A DNA stretch of 64,000 nt from Angiostrongylus vasorum (GCA_018806985.1 JADANN010000288.1:62001-126000); one strand, 5' to 3'. Shown: positions 22,746 to 34,345, counted from the stretch's first letter. A program made the numbers and translations. The notes: generated by a model from the letters alone, not told the origin.

Positions 22746-23092
22746 TTGGGAATCAATCCAACCACCATTTTTTTAAATTTTTTATTCATTTATTTTTTAT
22801 TTACTTACTAAGAGACAGAGTTAGAGAAAGAAAAAGTAAGCAGCTTATGAAAACATGGAGTATCGAGGCAATAATGATAGGAAAAAGCCATGCCGTTATT
22901 TGGTCCACTTTTTTTATTATTCTCTTTCGCTTTGTGTCTATCTCTTTGTCTCGGCAAGCTAATCATTGCGTAAACATGACAAGAGACCAGTTTGTGTCAG
23001 AAAGTTGTATAAGAAAAAAAAGAAAAAAAAGAAGAGTGGAGAACATGAAACACTTGAGAGAAGAAAAATTTCTTGCAATTGAAATGTTTCAG

Positions 23093-24437
23093 TCGTCAAT
23101 CGAACAGATGAAGTTAGAATATTTATTAACACACTATACTTCTGGTAATGGCCGTATGTCATCAACTATTGAGCGTCTCGAGAAACTCGTTCTAGGCTTT
23201 GGTCTTCTTCTGCCTATCGTTATTCCTTCGTTTCATATCGACAAGCACCACCAAAATGATCACGTCATCTTGCACCTTTCACAAACACGGATTGTTTTCT
23301 CAACATACCAAGTGTAACGTTTAGCTGACAATAGATCGTTAGTACTGGATAGAAACTGGGCCATTCTCAGTGCTGTCCGGCTTTCCAAAATCATTAACGG
23401 ATAGTCATCGAATTGTCTACGATAACTATACGATCAGATTAAGTGTGAAGTTGTCGTCCTTCAGCAAAAGAACAGGTCACCAACAACAAACCCACCACCG
23501 ACAGCCAGTTATCATTGTCGTTTCGTCGTTTTGCGCTCGAACCTTATCTACTAGAGATTCTTCGCGCATGTCTTTCTTCTTCATTCTCATTTATTCTTTC
23601 TTCCGTATATTTGCCGTTATTTCTAAGAATTGTTCTAGTCTTTTCGAATCTTATTTTCTCACTTTTGAATTGTCATTTCCTATCATTGCAGTATTGCTGT
23701 TTTAGTATGCATGAGTTTCGCCCACCTCCTTAGCAAGACAACTGATAAGTTATCAGCAAGAACCTTTTACGAATAGCGAAGTGAAAAGATATTTCGTCGT
23801 CGTTCTCTCCAAGAATGTGGTCCTTCGAAATGTGACCGAACAAAAGAGAATGTACACGAACTCTATTTTGTGTGACGTTTTCTAGCTTTCGAACAAAGAG
23901 CGAAAACTTTGTATATTCCAAAAATGGCTGGCACTTCGACAGCTGGCTACGGCTGACATTGTCGATGACGTATGGCTTCTTCAGTGATTTTCATTATTTC
24001 ATTCAACTATTTCATCCAAAAACCATGTTGTCGTAGGCCACGGGTCATCGGAATGAAGTTGTGGGCAGTATTCTAAAGGTCCCTCATTTTCCTTTAAAGC
24101 CAAAAAATAAGTCCCTAGTCTCGCTGAAATCAATTCGGCATTTCCCTAGTACAACGACGACGACGACGACAACGACGACGACGACAACGACGATGACGGT
24201 CGTACTAGTTGTTTGACGACCATTCGAAACTCATCAATCTTTACGAGTGAACACCATCATCGCTGCATCACGCATCCAGTTTCATTTACAACATCACCTA
24301 TCGTTTCATTTACACAATATTTTCTATCTGCAGTAAAAGGCAGATTTGAAGAGAAACTTCCGAGATTCACTTGTGGACTCAATGAAATTCCGTTCAAAGT
24401 TCTGCATTTTGAAAAAAACGATGTCGCCTATTTTTGA
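23093..24437 (+). CDS. candidate multi-exon gene, 3' end, unknown protein
   Basis: Three exons have compatible phases. Exon 23093-23144, after AAATGTTTCAG, reads SSIEQMKLEYLLTHYTS and ends phase 1 before GTAATG. Exon 2 starts at 23371 after CCATTCTCAG and reads LSGFPKSLTDSHRIVYDNYT; its possible ends at 23442 and 23475 are both phase 1. The terminal exon 24334-24437, after TTTCTATCTGCAG, reads KGRFEEKLPRFTCGLNEIPF then KVLHFEKNDVAYF and stops at TGA. The upstream frame (REEKFLAIEMFQ) is open too, so the first exon may begin earlier. A further exon between 23510 and 24330 is possible. No domain recognised. Confidence 0.45.
24152..24198 (+). repeat. (ACG)n trinucleotide microsatellite
   Basis: About 47 bases of ACGACG repeats with a few AAC/ATG interruptions, inside the last intron of the candidate gene at 23093-24437. 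Confidence 0.9.
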
Positions 24438-24439
24438 TC

Positions 24440-25090
24440 AGAACTAATTTCAATTATTATTTATGGCATAACCTAACATCAAATGTATCACATTACGCGG
24501 AATTTTTACGCACGGGGTTTGGCTGCTTAAGGATTTTTTGTCGTTATTAACTGCGTTAAACGCTAGTCATGACTATTATCCTTGAAATCACGAGACGGCC
24601 TTGTTACGAGCGTTCTCACGCGGGCTGGAGGGGGAGTGGGTTGAACCCAAACTAGTGTGATGCCTGAAACTTTGTGATTCTGGAAGGATGAAAGGCAAAG
24701 CGAATTTGAAGCGAGGTAGATCTAAAGCTTGGTTGGGTCGCATCGTCCGCATGATGAATAGTATCACTACCATTGCTCTGCCGGGAGCTTTTAGTATGCC
24801 TGCAGGAATGAACACTCGAAAATTAAGCGTTCCAAGCGAAAATGTTGGAAATACTTAGCCATTCGTGTAGTTCAACCGCTTCTTTTTGTATCAGCCAAAG
24901 CAGATCTTAGTATGGGTCGTCACCGACAATATCACCAGCTTCCCCCCACAAACACTGTGTTTTCCATATTTAGCAGTAGTTAGGGTACCGTGGCACATTT
25001 ATTCAGGCATTCATTGATTTTGTTTGATATCTAGGTGTCAATATGTGAAGATCCCTTGATATTGTAGTTTCATAGATCAATTACGTTTTT
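24440..25090. other. no recognised repeat; two opposed open frames
   Basis: At 24690-24860 a plus frame reads MKGKANLKRGRSKAWLGRIV and ends at TAG. On the minus strand 24588-24815 is open as well. Neither has a good acceptor, so I do not call a gene. Confidence 0.3.
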
Positions 25091-25094
25091 TCTG

Positions 25095-25535
25095 CAGAAA
25101 TATTATCCTTTTTGAAATGCAACCGCAATGATACTGAGGCATTTGCAAAACTTGGATCCCAGGCCAGATTGAGCAGCGACTACCCTTTCAGGGAGCTCAT
25201 ATATTGCACAATGCACCAGTGAAGCTCTTGCTTTGCCTTTCTCTCAGCTGGTTTTCTACAGGACGCTTCCATCAGCAATCACTCGTCAACGGAATTGATC
25301 TGAGGAGCACAAATCGGCATTGAACCTAGTTAAGCTGTGGTTTTAGACGAAATCACGGTGTTAACTTTCTAGTTACTGCCTACTATAATTTCCACGGCAT
25401 TGAAACGGTAGTCGCAGTTCGATCTGGCCTGGGTTCCAGGTTTTGCAAATTTCGCACCATCATTGTGCTTACATTCCACATAATACCTTGCCGTGAAAAT
25501 TGTAGTAGGCAGTGAATAAAAATTTGACATTATCG
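25095..25535. mobile_element. family D composite, inverted arms
   Basis: A minus arm (25115-25340: CAATGATACTGAGGCATTTG, TCAGCAATCACTCGTCAACG) is followed by a plus arm (about 25400-25530: GCAGTTCGATCTGGCC, AATTGTAGTAGGCAGTGAAT). The arms are less symmetrical than at 18040. Confidence 0.65.
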
Positions 25536-26026
25536 TTTTTTTTCTGTAGGAATATTGTCCTAACTGATAATTTCCGCATCACGTATATTTTGCTGATTTC
25601 TTCCTCTCTGCGTTATTTGTTTCTCTGTTTTATAATGTTTTTTAAAGCTGGAGTCCAAAAGTTGGAACCGTCTGGGATCAGTGGGGAGATTTTCTGTCAA
25701 CGATTTGTAATTGAAAACACAATAAGTAGTACTTCGCAAAATCGACTTTCTATAAGTATAATCGACTTAAGCTCGCCATTGATATTTCGTTTCCTTTTTA
25801 AGCAACCGCGAGGTCGTTATTCAGCACAAATTTATTTCGTTACAAAAAGAACACATACAACACAACGGTAGCTGTCGTTTCGACAGTAGCGCCTTCCCAA
25901 GATCGACTTTCTATTAACCTCGGCATTAGATGATAAATCTGTCGTTCTCTTTCTTACAGCAATCGCAAGGTTGTTATTCAGCACACGTCTACTTCCTTAC
26001 AAACATAACACATACAATAAAACGGT

Positions 26027-26063
26027 AGCTGACGTTTCGGCAGTATCGCCTTCTTCAAAGCCT
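26027..26063 (-). ncRNA. hammerhead-like motif
   Basis: Minus strand: GGCT, TTGAAGA (first core base changed), GGC/GCC stem II, GAAA, CGTC, AGCT. Confidence 0.5.
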
Positions 26064-26454
26064 GGAAGGGTACACTAATATGTAATTTAATAGATCAAAC
26101 GCTTCAACAACGGAAACAGAAAGATGAAAATCTGAACAATAATTACACGATCACCGGCTTGTCGAAAAACCCACTGTTTTTTACCTGCCATCCACCGAGG
26201 AAGTACAGCACCTTAGAGTCGCATATGGTTGCTGACTGCACCACCCCTCATCAAAAAGCAGTTCTGAGATAAGGGGCTAGATCACGTGTTATCTTATATT
26301 TGTAAGGAATTAAACGTGTGTTGAGTAACAACCTCGCGATTGCTGTAAAAAAGAGAACAACAGTATCGCCTTCTTCTTCAGAGCCGTTCTTCAGAGCAGA
26401 GTTGTAAAACTTCGGACCTTCCACTTCTTCCTCGGTGGAAAGTGCTTAAAAAAC

Positions 26455-26486
26455 GGCTCTGAAGAAGGTTTGCCGAAACGTCAGCT
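26455..26486 (+). ncRNA. hammerhead-like motif, short stem II
   Basis: GGCT, CTGAAGA, a shortened stem II (AGG-TTTG-CC), GAAA, CGTC and AGCT. All core residues are present. Confidence 0.55.
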
Positions 26487-26584
26487 ACCGTTGTGTTGCA
26501 TGTGTTCTATGTATATGGAAGTAAACGTGTACTGAATAACAACCTCGCGATGGCTGAAAAAGAAAACGAGATACCTGCAATGTG

Positions 26585-27845
26585 TAATCTCGTGTGGTGC
26601 CATATAACAAGTTTGAATCCTACTGTCTAGATGTCATTGACTTTTGTTGTGTCACATGATTCGGAAGAAAACTTCTACAAAATTATGTTAACGTTTTTGG
26701 AACGTATACAAACATAATTTCCGGTTTCTTTAATTACACATATGTACGAGAACAGTTGGTGTTTTAAAAATGAAATTCTTTAACAGAGAAGGAAAATGCG
26801 CTTTTCTCATCCGGTCGTAATCGAAAACTCTCGAGTTGGTTCCGTGTAAGCTAGATTAGAAGCGTCTAGCGCAATTATGATTAGAGGCGCCTCAATATGC
26901 ACATGGTTCGATGCTGTGCCATAGGCAACCAAGGATCTATCACTACTCCGGGATTAGAAAATTGCATCAGACTACCCTTGAAGGATAAAACCATTGATTT
27001 CATATGTCTGTGGTATTCCAAAAGTGATTGTATAAACCAAACATATATTTAATCACCTCTACGGTAGTGCAAATTAAGCTGCATGCTTGACACATTCCTA
27101 AAGACAGATTAATACCGAACCCACTACTCCCCAACCTCTTAAATTTATTGAAAGATAAGTGACTATTGTCAAAATGACTATGCATTTTGTGACGAAAGAA
27201 ATGCAGCGTTACGAGTAACGCTCGTAGGATTCTTAGGGGTCAAGGCTGACTATAACCCCAACCATTCAGTCGATAGTTGCATTCTGTCACACGAACTTCC
27301 GTTAAAACCTAGTAGTCCACATCTTCTTCAGTTCCAAAAAACTTCAGGTTTTATGATGCGTCTTTTTTCAAAGCCTTCTTCTTTTCTAACCGCCTCTTCT
27401 CCTTTCTCGTCCATCAAACGCTTCAATTAAGCACAAGTAAAATCCAGCTCGGTGATGATATTATCCTTAAACTGATGGGCTTCCGATCGCTCATAAAAGG
27501 TCGCTTCTTACTAGAAATGGATGATGAGACTGGTTTCCAAAGCATTCATGGTCCGAACATATTTCGGATTTTTTTCACAGTGTGCTCTTCTTAAGACTAC
27601 CTTTCCTACGAAAATTAATCTAGCACAACGTGACTCGTTGATATATCACAATCTTCGTTATTTTAACATTAGTGCAAATCATAGTTCTACATTCCAGCGA
27701 TGCTCCTCGTAAAAGAATTGTAGAGCACCAATTTGCCTCATGACTATAATACGTATCTCTAAGCTGCATAAACGACTAAAACATGGCCCAAAAAGTGATC
27801 TAGGACTTTCTATGAGACACAATTAGGTTACGGCGCTGGCACTTT
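26585..27845. other. mostly featureless; one weak plus ORF
   Basis: A frame at 27521-27712 contains an acceptor-like TTTTTTTCACAG at 27580 followed by CALLKTTFPTKINLAQRDSL and a TAA. No upstream partner is found and no repeat family is recognised. Confidence 0.3.
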
Positions 27846-27846
27846 G

Positions 27847-28079
27847 TCACCCCTGCACCAAATTAGCCCATATCTCTCGCATTAATACATATGTGAATAG
27901 CAGCGCTGACGTTGTGCGGATTGCATCTTGAGCGTCCATTTGACCATAAGTCTCCAACCAGTGATTGGGAAGTGCATGAGAACCGATTCCAGTTCTTCGT
28001 CTTAAACAAACAAGCGCTTCACCAACTGCTACAGAGCCAGACAAAGTGCTTGTGAGTTTGCTCACAACTCGGTAAAGCC
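27847..28079 (-). CDS. candidate terminal exon on the minus strand
   Basis: On the minus strand GCTGATTTGGGCTACTAG is an acceptor-like site. It is followed by an open frame (LIGLYRVVSKLTSTLSGSVA, then GEALVCLRRRTGIGSHALPN and LLFTYVLMREIWANLVQG) to a stop at 27847. Composition is protein-like with a hydrophobic segment near the end. No family or partner exon recognised. It could also be a piece of an unlisted transposon. Confidence 0.3.
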
Positions 28080-28820
28080 CAATGAGCTAGTAGCCCAAAT
28101 CAGCAAAAAAGAGATGGGAAAAATATGTGGTGTCTGTCAAGTGCCCGCATCGACCGAGTTCATTGCAATGGGGACTTCATGCCGAGAACTAGTGGTCTGC
28201 TTCTGCTTATGCGGCTTATTCGATAATTAATGGAGCTTATGGTGATATGGGCGATAGCTTACAGTGAGAAGTTTGTGGAAGCAAACAAAAAGATGAGTCA
28301 CGATCATCCTATAGTACTCCGTGCCTTGAAGAGGTTCAAGGTATTATACATCAGCATTTCTCAGGATTTTCACAATTTTTTGCGAGTGGACGCATTGATG
28401 TGAAAAATTGTCGGCGTTGTCATAGCAAATGGCTAGAATTATGGGTAACTTGTAAAACTCTCCCAAAGCAGACGTACAGTGCTGTAAAGATTTAGAATGG
28501 CAGGGCTCTCTCCCACATTCCGCTTCTAGTCTGGTAATGTGTTATCCTTTCGCTTCATCTTGATAGCAAGGCAATTACTACTTATAGTCGGCTTTAGTCA
28601 CATTTAACAAAGGATGCGGATTTGGAATCGAAATCAGAAAATAAAAAGAATTCGGAATTCCACTTCGGCGTACGGCAGAATGAAATATGGTATACTCCTC
28701 ATGACTAGCGGGTTCTAGACTCGTTATTTTTAAAACAACTTGCAAAGGAAGTAGTTTAATATAAAAACAATAACTCATATTTGCATGACTGCGTGTCTTA
28801 TTAGATCTACCTATGCTTGT
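28080..28820. other. stretch without recognised features
   Basis: No repeat family or supported exon. Confidence 0.4.
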
Positions 28821-28821
28821 C

Positions 28822-29075
28822 GGAGGGTGCGTGTGGAACAGTGGTCGGAAGCGCCCTGCAACACACACGTGGAATCGATCCCTCGCGCCCGTGGCCCACC
28901 AAGCCTTCCATTCCTCCGGGGTCGGCAAATTGGTACCAGACTTCTCAGGGAAGATATCAGCACTGGCTCGATACATCGGTAGGGAGCCGCGAGTCATTTT
29001 AAAGGCCAAATATGCATTCAATCACCTCCAAACGATGCTTAATGAAGTCGAATGCATGGCGCATCTCTCAAGGAT
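28822..29075 (+). mobile_element. SINE-B
   Basis: Head GGTGCGTGTGGAACAGTGG, then GTGGAATCGATCCCTCGC, CGGCAAATTGGTACCAGAC, ATACATCGGTAGGGAGCCGC, and it breaks off after GCGCATCTCTCAAGG. The 3' tail is missing because the element abuts a reverse-transcriptase remnant. Confidence 0.8.
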
Positions 29076-29099
29076 TCGAACAAGACAAAGAATACCTGA

Positions 29100-29531
29100 A
29101 CTGAAATTGTGAAAACGCCGACTAGATGCGTTCTCAGAGTTCCTGGAAAACTTACACTTCACAAGCACTCAACACGCCAGTAAGGACTGAAGACAATAAC
29201 CCCTTCAGCTGCTGTTGTACACAGATGGGCCGATCACATATTGAAAAGACGACAGATAGATGAGAAAAGTGTAGACTAGACTTCCACTAGGATGCAGGCA
29301 TCCGCTAAAGGCGGCCACCTACACGTTGTGTGGACGTGTTCTTCACCATCGTTAATCAGCTGCACTTACAGTTGCAGTTATTTTAGAGATCACGGTATGA
29401 GACTCTTGCGGGCCAGCATGCTCATGGGGGGATCACCACGATGGACGACAATTGCTAGGGAAAGAAACGAAGGCCAAATGTGCTGTGGTCTGCAAACTTG
29501 TCAAGATAGACCGTCCCAGTATAAAAAGTAA
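29100..29531 (+). pseudogene. non-LTR reverse transcriptase, C-terminal remnant
   Basis: Several frames with stops together give WADHILKRRQ, then a MDV-like segment and RWTTIARERNEGQMC ending at PSQYKK. This matches the C-terminal tail of the hookworm-type element also seen at 53260-54275 (there AWMTIVRGKGTN). Frameshifts and missing parts make it non-functional. Orientation is plus, the same as the copy at 53 kb. Confidence 0.6.
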
Positions 29532-29859
29532 ATAAGCTGTTGTACAAACAAGAACTTGAGCACCACTGTAGATAATTGTTGGACGACAGCAAAACAAAGT
29601 CAAAAAAATTCTGCAACACCCATAATGTTTGGAGATGAACCCTTCTAAACCATTAGAATTACTCGAGTCTGTTAAAATTATCTATTTTCAGCATTGATAT
29701 TAGCTGAAATCAGCTAAGATTTTGACAATGATGTTGTGACACGTTTTTTGTTTTATTCATAGGTCTATGAGTACGACTTTTGCTGATGAAGTGTTATCAC
29801 AAATATTGTGCGGATTCTCGCTCCTCTTCCATTCCTTCGTTTCCTGGAATCCATCGTCC

Positions 29860-30085
29860 ACGGATTTTGCGTCTTGGTTCGGCTGCCACTTGAGGATTCT
29901 TATCTCCTTCATGAACATCGCCGAGTACGAGTGGAGTCCATTTTCCTTGAATCATTGAATGGCTGAGTTAGTGCATTCCCAGGCTCTGTAAGTCTGACGG
30001 AGCTTTCCCAGATAAGTCTGGTGCTAATTCTTCGATTATAGTGGGATGAGAGGTCTGGCCGGCTTGAGACGATACGGAACAGTGA
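29860..30085 (-). repeat. SINE-A, diverged fragment
   Basis: Minus-oriented blocks GGTTCGGCTGCCACTTGAGG, GCATTCCCAGGCTCTG and TTCCCAGATAAGTCTGGTGC. The head is absent; family C is inserted just downstream. Confidence 0.55.
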
Positions 30086-30105
30086 CCTCGTGGAAGAACA
30101 CATTA

Positions 30106-30489
30106 CTTGCATACTTGGATATTTGAATGCCCGTCTTCACCGGGTGTGCGAGACCCAGCATAATTTCTGCTGTTTCGAAGTTTTGCCGGTTTAGCCACAG
30201 TAGTTCCCTGAAGTCCCTGAGGGTCAAAATGGTCAAAATCTGCCACAGGTCGTCACCACTACAGGCAGCCGCCGTCCTTGTGGATCAGAGAGAGGTTTGC
30301 CGCCATGCCACCAGTTTCATACCAGGACGGTGGTGAATCTTGGTATTGGTTTACTTCCATTTGGGCTTCCCTAATGGAAATGCCGGACTCCCTTTGCAGC
30401 TTGGCAGACCTGAATCCTCAGCTGTACGTCGCAGCCTGACACCCAGGAGCACCTCCCAGCCACGATGAGGCGACAAACCGTTGAGAGGA
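30106..30489 (+). mobile_element. family C retroposon with 13-bp target duplication
   Basis: It starts CTTGCATACTTGGATATTTG and ends AACCGTTGAGAGGA. It is flanked by GAAGAACACATTA at 30093-30105 and again at 30490-30502. This defines the ends of the family. Internal landmarks are GACCCAGCATAATTTC, CCAGGACGGTGGTGAATC and CTCCCAGCCACGATGAGG. Confidence 0.85.
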
Positions 30490-30789
30490 GAAGAACACAT
30501 TATTAATGTCAAACAGCCAAAACTAGTATTATTTAGTCAGCTGCTCTTTACACCTGTTTTTCACGTCCAACAAAAATCCATTTGGTCTAGAGCTGTGAAA
30601 ATTACGCGAAGTGATGCAAATAGCGCCATTGCTACCAAAATTATCCAGTGCTCCGCATAAGATTTGGTTTAAAGTTGAAGAACAGTGGATTTCATGAGGA
30701 GTCAATTTAAAAAAAAAGAGGACTGATGTGACAATCGGAAAAAGGGTAGCAATGGCAGCAACCTGTTGAGGGTTGCTGGGAATAAAGGA

Positions 30790-31060
30790 TAAATCTCTTG
30801 GCGTTGATCAATCCCTGAGGGATGCGCCACGCATTCGACTTCATTAAGCATCGTTTGGAGGTGATTGAATGCATATCTGGCTTTTGCAATGACTCGCGGT
30901 GACCTACCGAAGTATCCAGCCAGTGCTGCTGTCCTCCCAGACAAGTTTGGTACCAATTTACCGACCCCGGAGGGATGGAAGGCTTGGTGGGCCATGGGCG
31001 TGGGGATCGATTTCAGTTGTGTGTTGCAGGTGCTTCCAACCACTGCGCCACACGCGCCCT
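30790..31060 (-). mobile_element. SINE-B
   Basis: Minus-oriented from AAATCTCTTGGCGTTGATC to CCACTGCGCCACACGCGCCC; all body landmarks present. Confidence 0.85.
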
Positions 31061-31265
31061 TTTCTGTAGGATGACTAAAGCTTTAAATAGTTTTTTTTGT
31101 TATTTAGTCCATTCAACAGTGAATAAAATTGAAAATTCCTAATGCAAATCGATTTACACTTTTTCCAAAAATAGCTATTAGTAGGTTTTTCTTTCTCAGC
31201 AATCGCGAGGTTGTTAAGCAGCGTACGTTTACTTCCATACAATAACACACATACAACACAACCGC

Positions 31266-31302
31266 AGCTGAAATTTCGACAGAATCGCCTTCTTCAGAGC
31301 CT
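31266..31302 (-). ncRNA. hammerhead-like motif in the PLE remnant
   Basis: Minus strand: GGCT, CTGAAGA, a weakened stem II, GAAA, TTTC in place of CGTC, AGCT. It sits downstream of the GIY-YIG ORF in the same orientation. Confidence 0.5.
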
Positions 31303-31569
31303 GGAAGGGCATAATGATATGCAATTTACTGAGTCAAACGCTCCAATAACACATTCAGAAAGATGGGAAACTAAATGCTAGTCACACGGTCAACAGCTTC
31401 TCGAAAAACCCACCGTTTTTTACGTGCCTTCCACTGAGGAAGAGCCGCTGATCAGCGTCGCATATGGTTGACGACTGCACGTCCCCACATCAACGACGAA
31501 GGTACGGGACGAAATCACGTATGATCTCTGGGCATTTCTCCCTGCTGTTCATTTTAGGGTTCCTGGTAT

Positions 31570-32010
31570 TTATCCAGAATGCCTCAAGAAGTTTGCGCGT
31601 TGGTGTTTTGGCATTCTGTTCGAGGATATCGACTTTAACTTCAAAGTCGTCTCCCCTACTATCCTATGCGTGCCTAGTAGCGTGCCTTGTTTTACTTTTC
31701 GTTTTCCATCCAGGTGTTCTTTTATGCGGATACATAAAGGTCTACCCTTTTCGCCAATATATTCGTCTCCGCAGTCATTACAAGAGATCAGGTATATCGT
31801 ACCTGAACTCATGCAATCACCGTTCTTACCAAAAAAGCAAATTACGCAATTTTCTGTTTCACATAGACGGCCATACAGGCGGTTACGAACCAGCTGACGA
31901 CGAAGAGTATCGGGTGGTATTTCTACTATCGCAACCGATTCCTCTAGACCTGCCCTTCTTAAGCACCGTTTTATAGCTATACTTACTTCATCGCTAATAA
32001 AGGGCAGCAT
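31570..32010 (-). pseudogene. Penelope-like element GIY-YIG endonuclease fragment
   Basis: A 146-codon minus ORF starts MLPFISDEVSIAIKRCLRR. A Cys-rich linker follows (LCETENCVICFFG). The GIY-YIG signature comes next: TIYLISCNDCGDEYIGEKGR, with the later conserved RIKEH and GTHR. In PLEs this domain nicks target DNA and lies after the reverse transcriptase. After about residue 137 the frame shifts, and the expected C-terminus (KLLEAFWINTRNPKMN) continues in another frame to about 31500. Upstream RT sequence is missing. The plus-strand ORF 31464-31976 is its antisense shadow. Confidence 0.85.
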
Positions 32011-32094
32011 AAACGGGAACAGGGAGAACGGGGAACGGGCATTTATAATCTAATGCCGAGGTTAATAAAAAGTCGATCTTGGGAGCTGTTATTA

Positions 32095-32640
32095 GTAGGG
32101 TTACTTCATTCGAGCAATGCCCAACTCTATATGATTTTACTCGATGTGGCCACGAAGACCAGCGGTACGAGACGAACGGCTGTGGTCGATACTACTAAAA
32201 ATCGTTCTCATCTGCGAATGCAAATGGTTGACGTTGGCCACGAACACATCCATACATCGCTTGGGTATTCGTCCAACAGGGCGCTTCTCTTGGACTCCAC
32301 TCTACTGTTCCGTTCGTCCATGTTTCATGGGTCAATTTGCTGGTCGGTGCCTGCTTGAGAGACCCGAATGAGTCCCATGCTGCTCTCCTCCTTCTGTATA
32401 ATATCCTCCATGTTCACTTAACGTCCAAGGTGCACGTACAAGGTCACTGTAATCAGAGAAGCATCCACTTCGATTTGTACATCTTCGCACCATTCGTTCC
32501 TCATGAACTAAGTCTTCGCCCTATTTTTCGTATTGCAACTCTCTTTTCCGCTTCGTTGAGGGTTACTGAAGAACGCGTCTGCTTCCCTGCTGCTTCTTGA
32601 AAAGTTGATGACGCCATCAACAAGACGAAACTTTGACAGG
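32095..32640 (-). pseudogene. non-LTR reverse transcriptase remnant, C-terminal region
   Basis: Minus-strand reading gives MRNEWCEDVQIEVDASLIT, VHLGR and NMEDIIQKEE. These parallel MKNP-CEVDQIKLDDSLIAE and TTTCIYLGRS of the 53-kb copy. Stops and frame changes abound. It is the third remnant of one lineage in the window. Confidence 0.6.
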
Positions 32641-32949
32641 ACTTTACCACCAGCGCGTACGCGTCTCGCGCCCCTAATTAAGCAGCGACATCGTAATTCA
32701 CTGCACCGTGACTGAAAAGTTTTGACGAGATTATGTCACCTGGTTGAACCCGTTTTCCTATGGGGGATGGTAAGAGGCTGACAAAAGAACTGTATTTTTT
32801 GTGGTGCAGCTTTAACAACAGTGAGCTACAGTTCTTACGTAAGAGGAGTGCGTTAGTCACAAAAGTTTTTTGTAGTAACCTCGTTTTTACCTTGTCAATG
32901 AAATTCTTTAGTTTATTATGGTTAATTAAATTCAGTTTGCAAAGGTATT

Positions 32950-33105
32950 TCGTAACACAACCGAAAAGATGCTGAGATATCAGCAAAACTCGGAACCTCA
33001 TGCAGTTTTCGAGTCCGCGCTTACCTTTCCCGGGGGCTCAGGTGGTATCCATCACACCAGTGGAACACCTTACATTGTCTTCCTACTAGCCCGTTTTCTT
33101 GCACC
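32950..33105 (-). repeat. family D arm
   Basis: Minus-oriented: ACACAACCGAAAAGATGCTG, CCCGGGGGCTCAGG and ATCACACCAGTGG; diverged. Confidence 0.5.
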
Positions 33106-33109
33106 AACG

Positions 33110-34190
33110 AAATCTATTGGTATTTCATAACGTCTTATTTCGCTGAAGTTTCCTTCATCTAGAAAGTCGTATTTTTGTTAATTTTAGACTAGATTTTAGA
33201 TTAAACACTTGACAAGAGAAGAATTTTTAATTCTTTTTTTCCATTTCAAATCTCGATTTCAGTTACAAATTTCGAATTTTCAATTGTGCCAGTTTTGCTG
33301 ACAGATAAGTTGTACTTTATGCTCGAATAAACAGTTAGTAAGAGAATTTAATGTGGATAAAAGTAAGTGCCATCAATCCTGGCCAAGATGTTGTAAATTC
33401 ACTCATTCAATACGGTTACGGCAACATTCTTGGCTTCTGGATTCCGTAAGACATTTTGCTTTCTATTCCGTTGAAGATGGAGCTTGTACCTCCTGCAGCT
33501 CAGCGAATGAATGAACAATTGATTGTCCATCAGAATGCGATGATGTGCCCGGGTGCATACAGGATGACAATTTTTAGTTGTCGTGATCTGTTGTTCAACA
33601 TCATCGCCTTCACACGCGTGTACAGAAAGGAGCTTCCCATAATCATCCACGATTCTTTCAAATTCACAAGATAACATAACGTTCTCTTGCAGGAGCTGTT
33701 TTCCTTTTGAAACTGTTGGAAAAAAGCATACTCAATCTGTAATGTTATCAGCTTGTTCGGAAATTAACGTCTAATTTCAATCTGTATTTTTAAAGCGGCG
33801 CACCTATCTCAGGACTTGTTTTATTAAGCGGATTAAAGCCATTAGAATGTGCTTATAAGAAACATGTTTACTCGTTTCAGTGACTTAATACTCATCTGTT
33901 CTGGAAGCGATGAAATCGCTGAAGGCAATTTCAGTCTCGGCTTGGTTTGGGAAATATGTCTCGTTCAGGAACTTGTCGATATGCTAGAAGAATTTGTGGT
34001 CGGTGAACCAGATATCCAGGAAGAATAGCGTATAAGGCAAAATTTCGTAGTCCAGCCTATCGAACCTTTGCAGTGTCGGTAGTACGACGTATGAACTCTT
34101 AAATACAATTCATGTTGTAATTCAATTATGCGAAGCGAAAGTACATAAAAATGACTCTCAAATGACTCATAAAATTCATCGGATTTTTGA
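33110..34190. other. no recognised repeat; overlapping open frames
   Basis: At 33399-33677 both strands are open. The minus frame contains RIVDDYGKLLSVHACEGDD, and the plus frame contains YRKELPIIIHDSFKFTR before TAA. Splice signals do not decide between them, so no gene is called. Confidence 0.3.
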
Positions 34191-34194
34191 CGAT

Positions 34195-34345
34195 CAAACA
34201 CTAGGTGTTACTTTAGTATTTATTGACGGAAAAGCTTATGTGTTTTGGCAGATTTTGCTTTGCTCAAAGCCTGGAAAGTTCTAGTTGGTTGTAATTTACC
34301 CAACCAAACGCCTCCATAACCAAAGAGGGAAAGTGCTAAACCAAG
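34195..34345 (-). repeat. PLE-derived arm, degraded
   Basis: TCAAAGCCTGGAAAGTTC and the TTGACGGAAAAGCTTATG region resemble the minus arm; the ribozyme core is lost. Confidence 0.4.

Larger units (their letters stand above)
25735..26580. mobile_element. cluster of PLE-derived arms
   Basis: Minus arms at 25800-25905 and 25910-26110, a scrambled minus piece at 26320-26400 and a plus arm at 26450-26575. Shared landmarks are AGCAATCGCGAGGTTGTTA, CTGACGTTTCGGCAG and AACCTCGCGATTGCTG. Segments of the 31.2-kb PLE-associated element (for example CACTGTTTTTTACCTGCC-type sequence near 26180) also occur here. Confidence 0.6.
31190..32090 (-). mobile_element. Penelope-like element remnant
   Basis: Minus-oriented unit: a GATCGACTTTTTATTAACC flank (about 32050-32070), then the GIY-YIG ORF, an untranslated part, the hammerhead-like core (31266-31302) and the end AGCAATCGCGAGGTTG at 31198. 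Only the C-terminal (endonuclease) part of the polyprotein remains. No reverse-transcriptase core is visible here, as expected for a 5'-truncated copy. Confidence 0.75.

Noticed and set aside
22709..23317. 202-codon plus-strand ORF, the longest in the window
   Set aside because: It begins inside a PLE-derived repeat and runs through low-complexity AAAAGA sequence. Only the part around 23093-23144 has splice support and is kept as an exon.
31464..31976. 170-codon plus-strand ORF
   Set aside because: Antisense shadow of the GIY-YIG coding remnant, whose motifs are clear on the minus strand.
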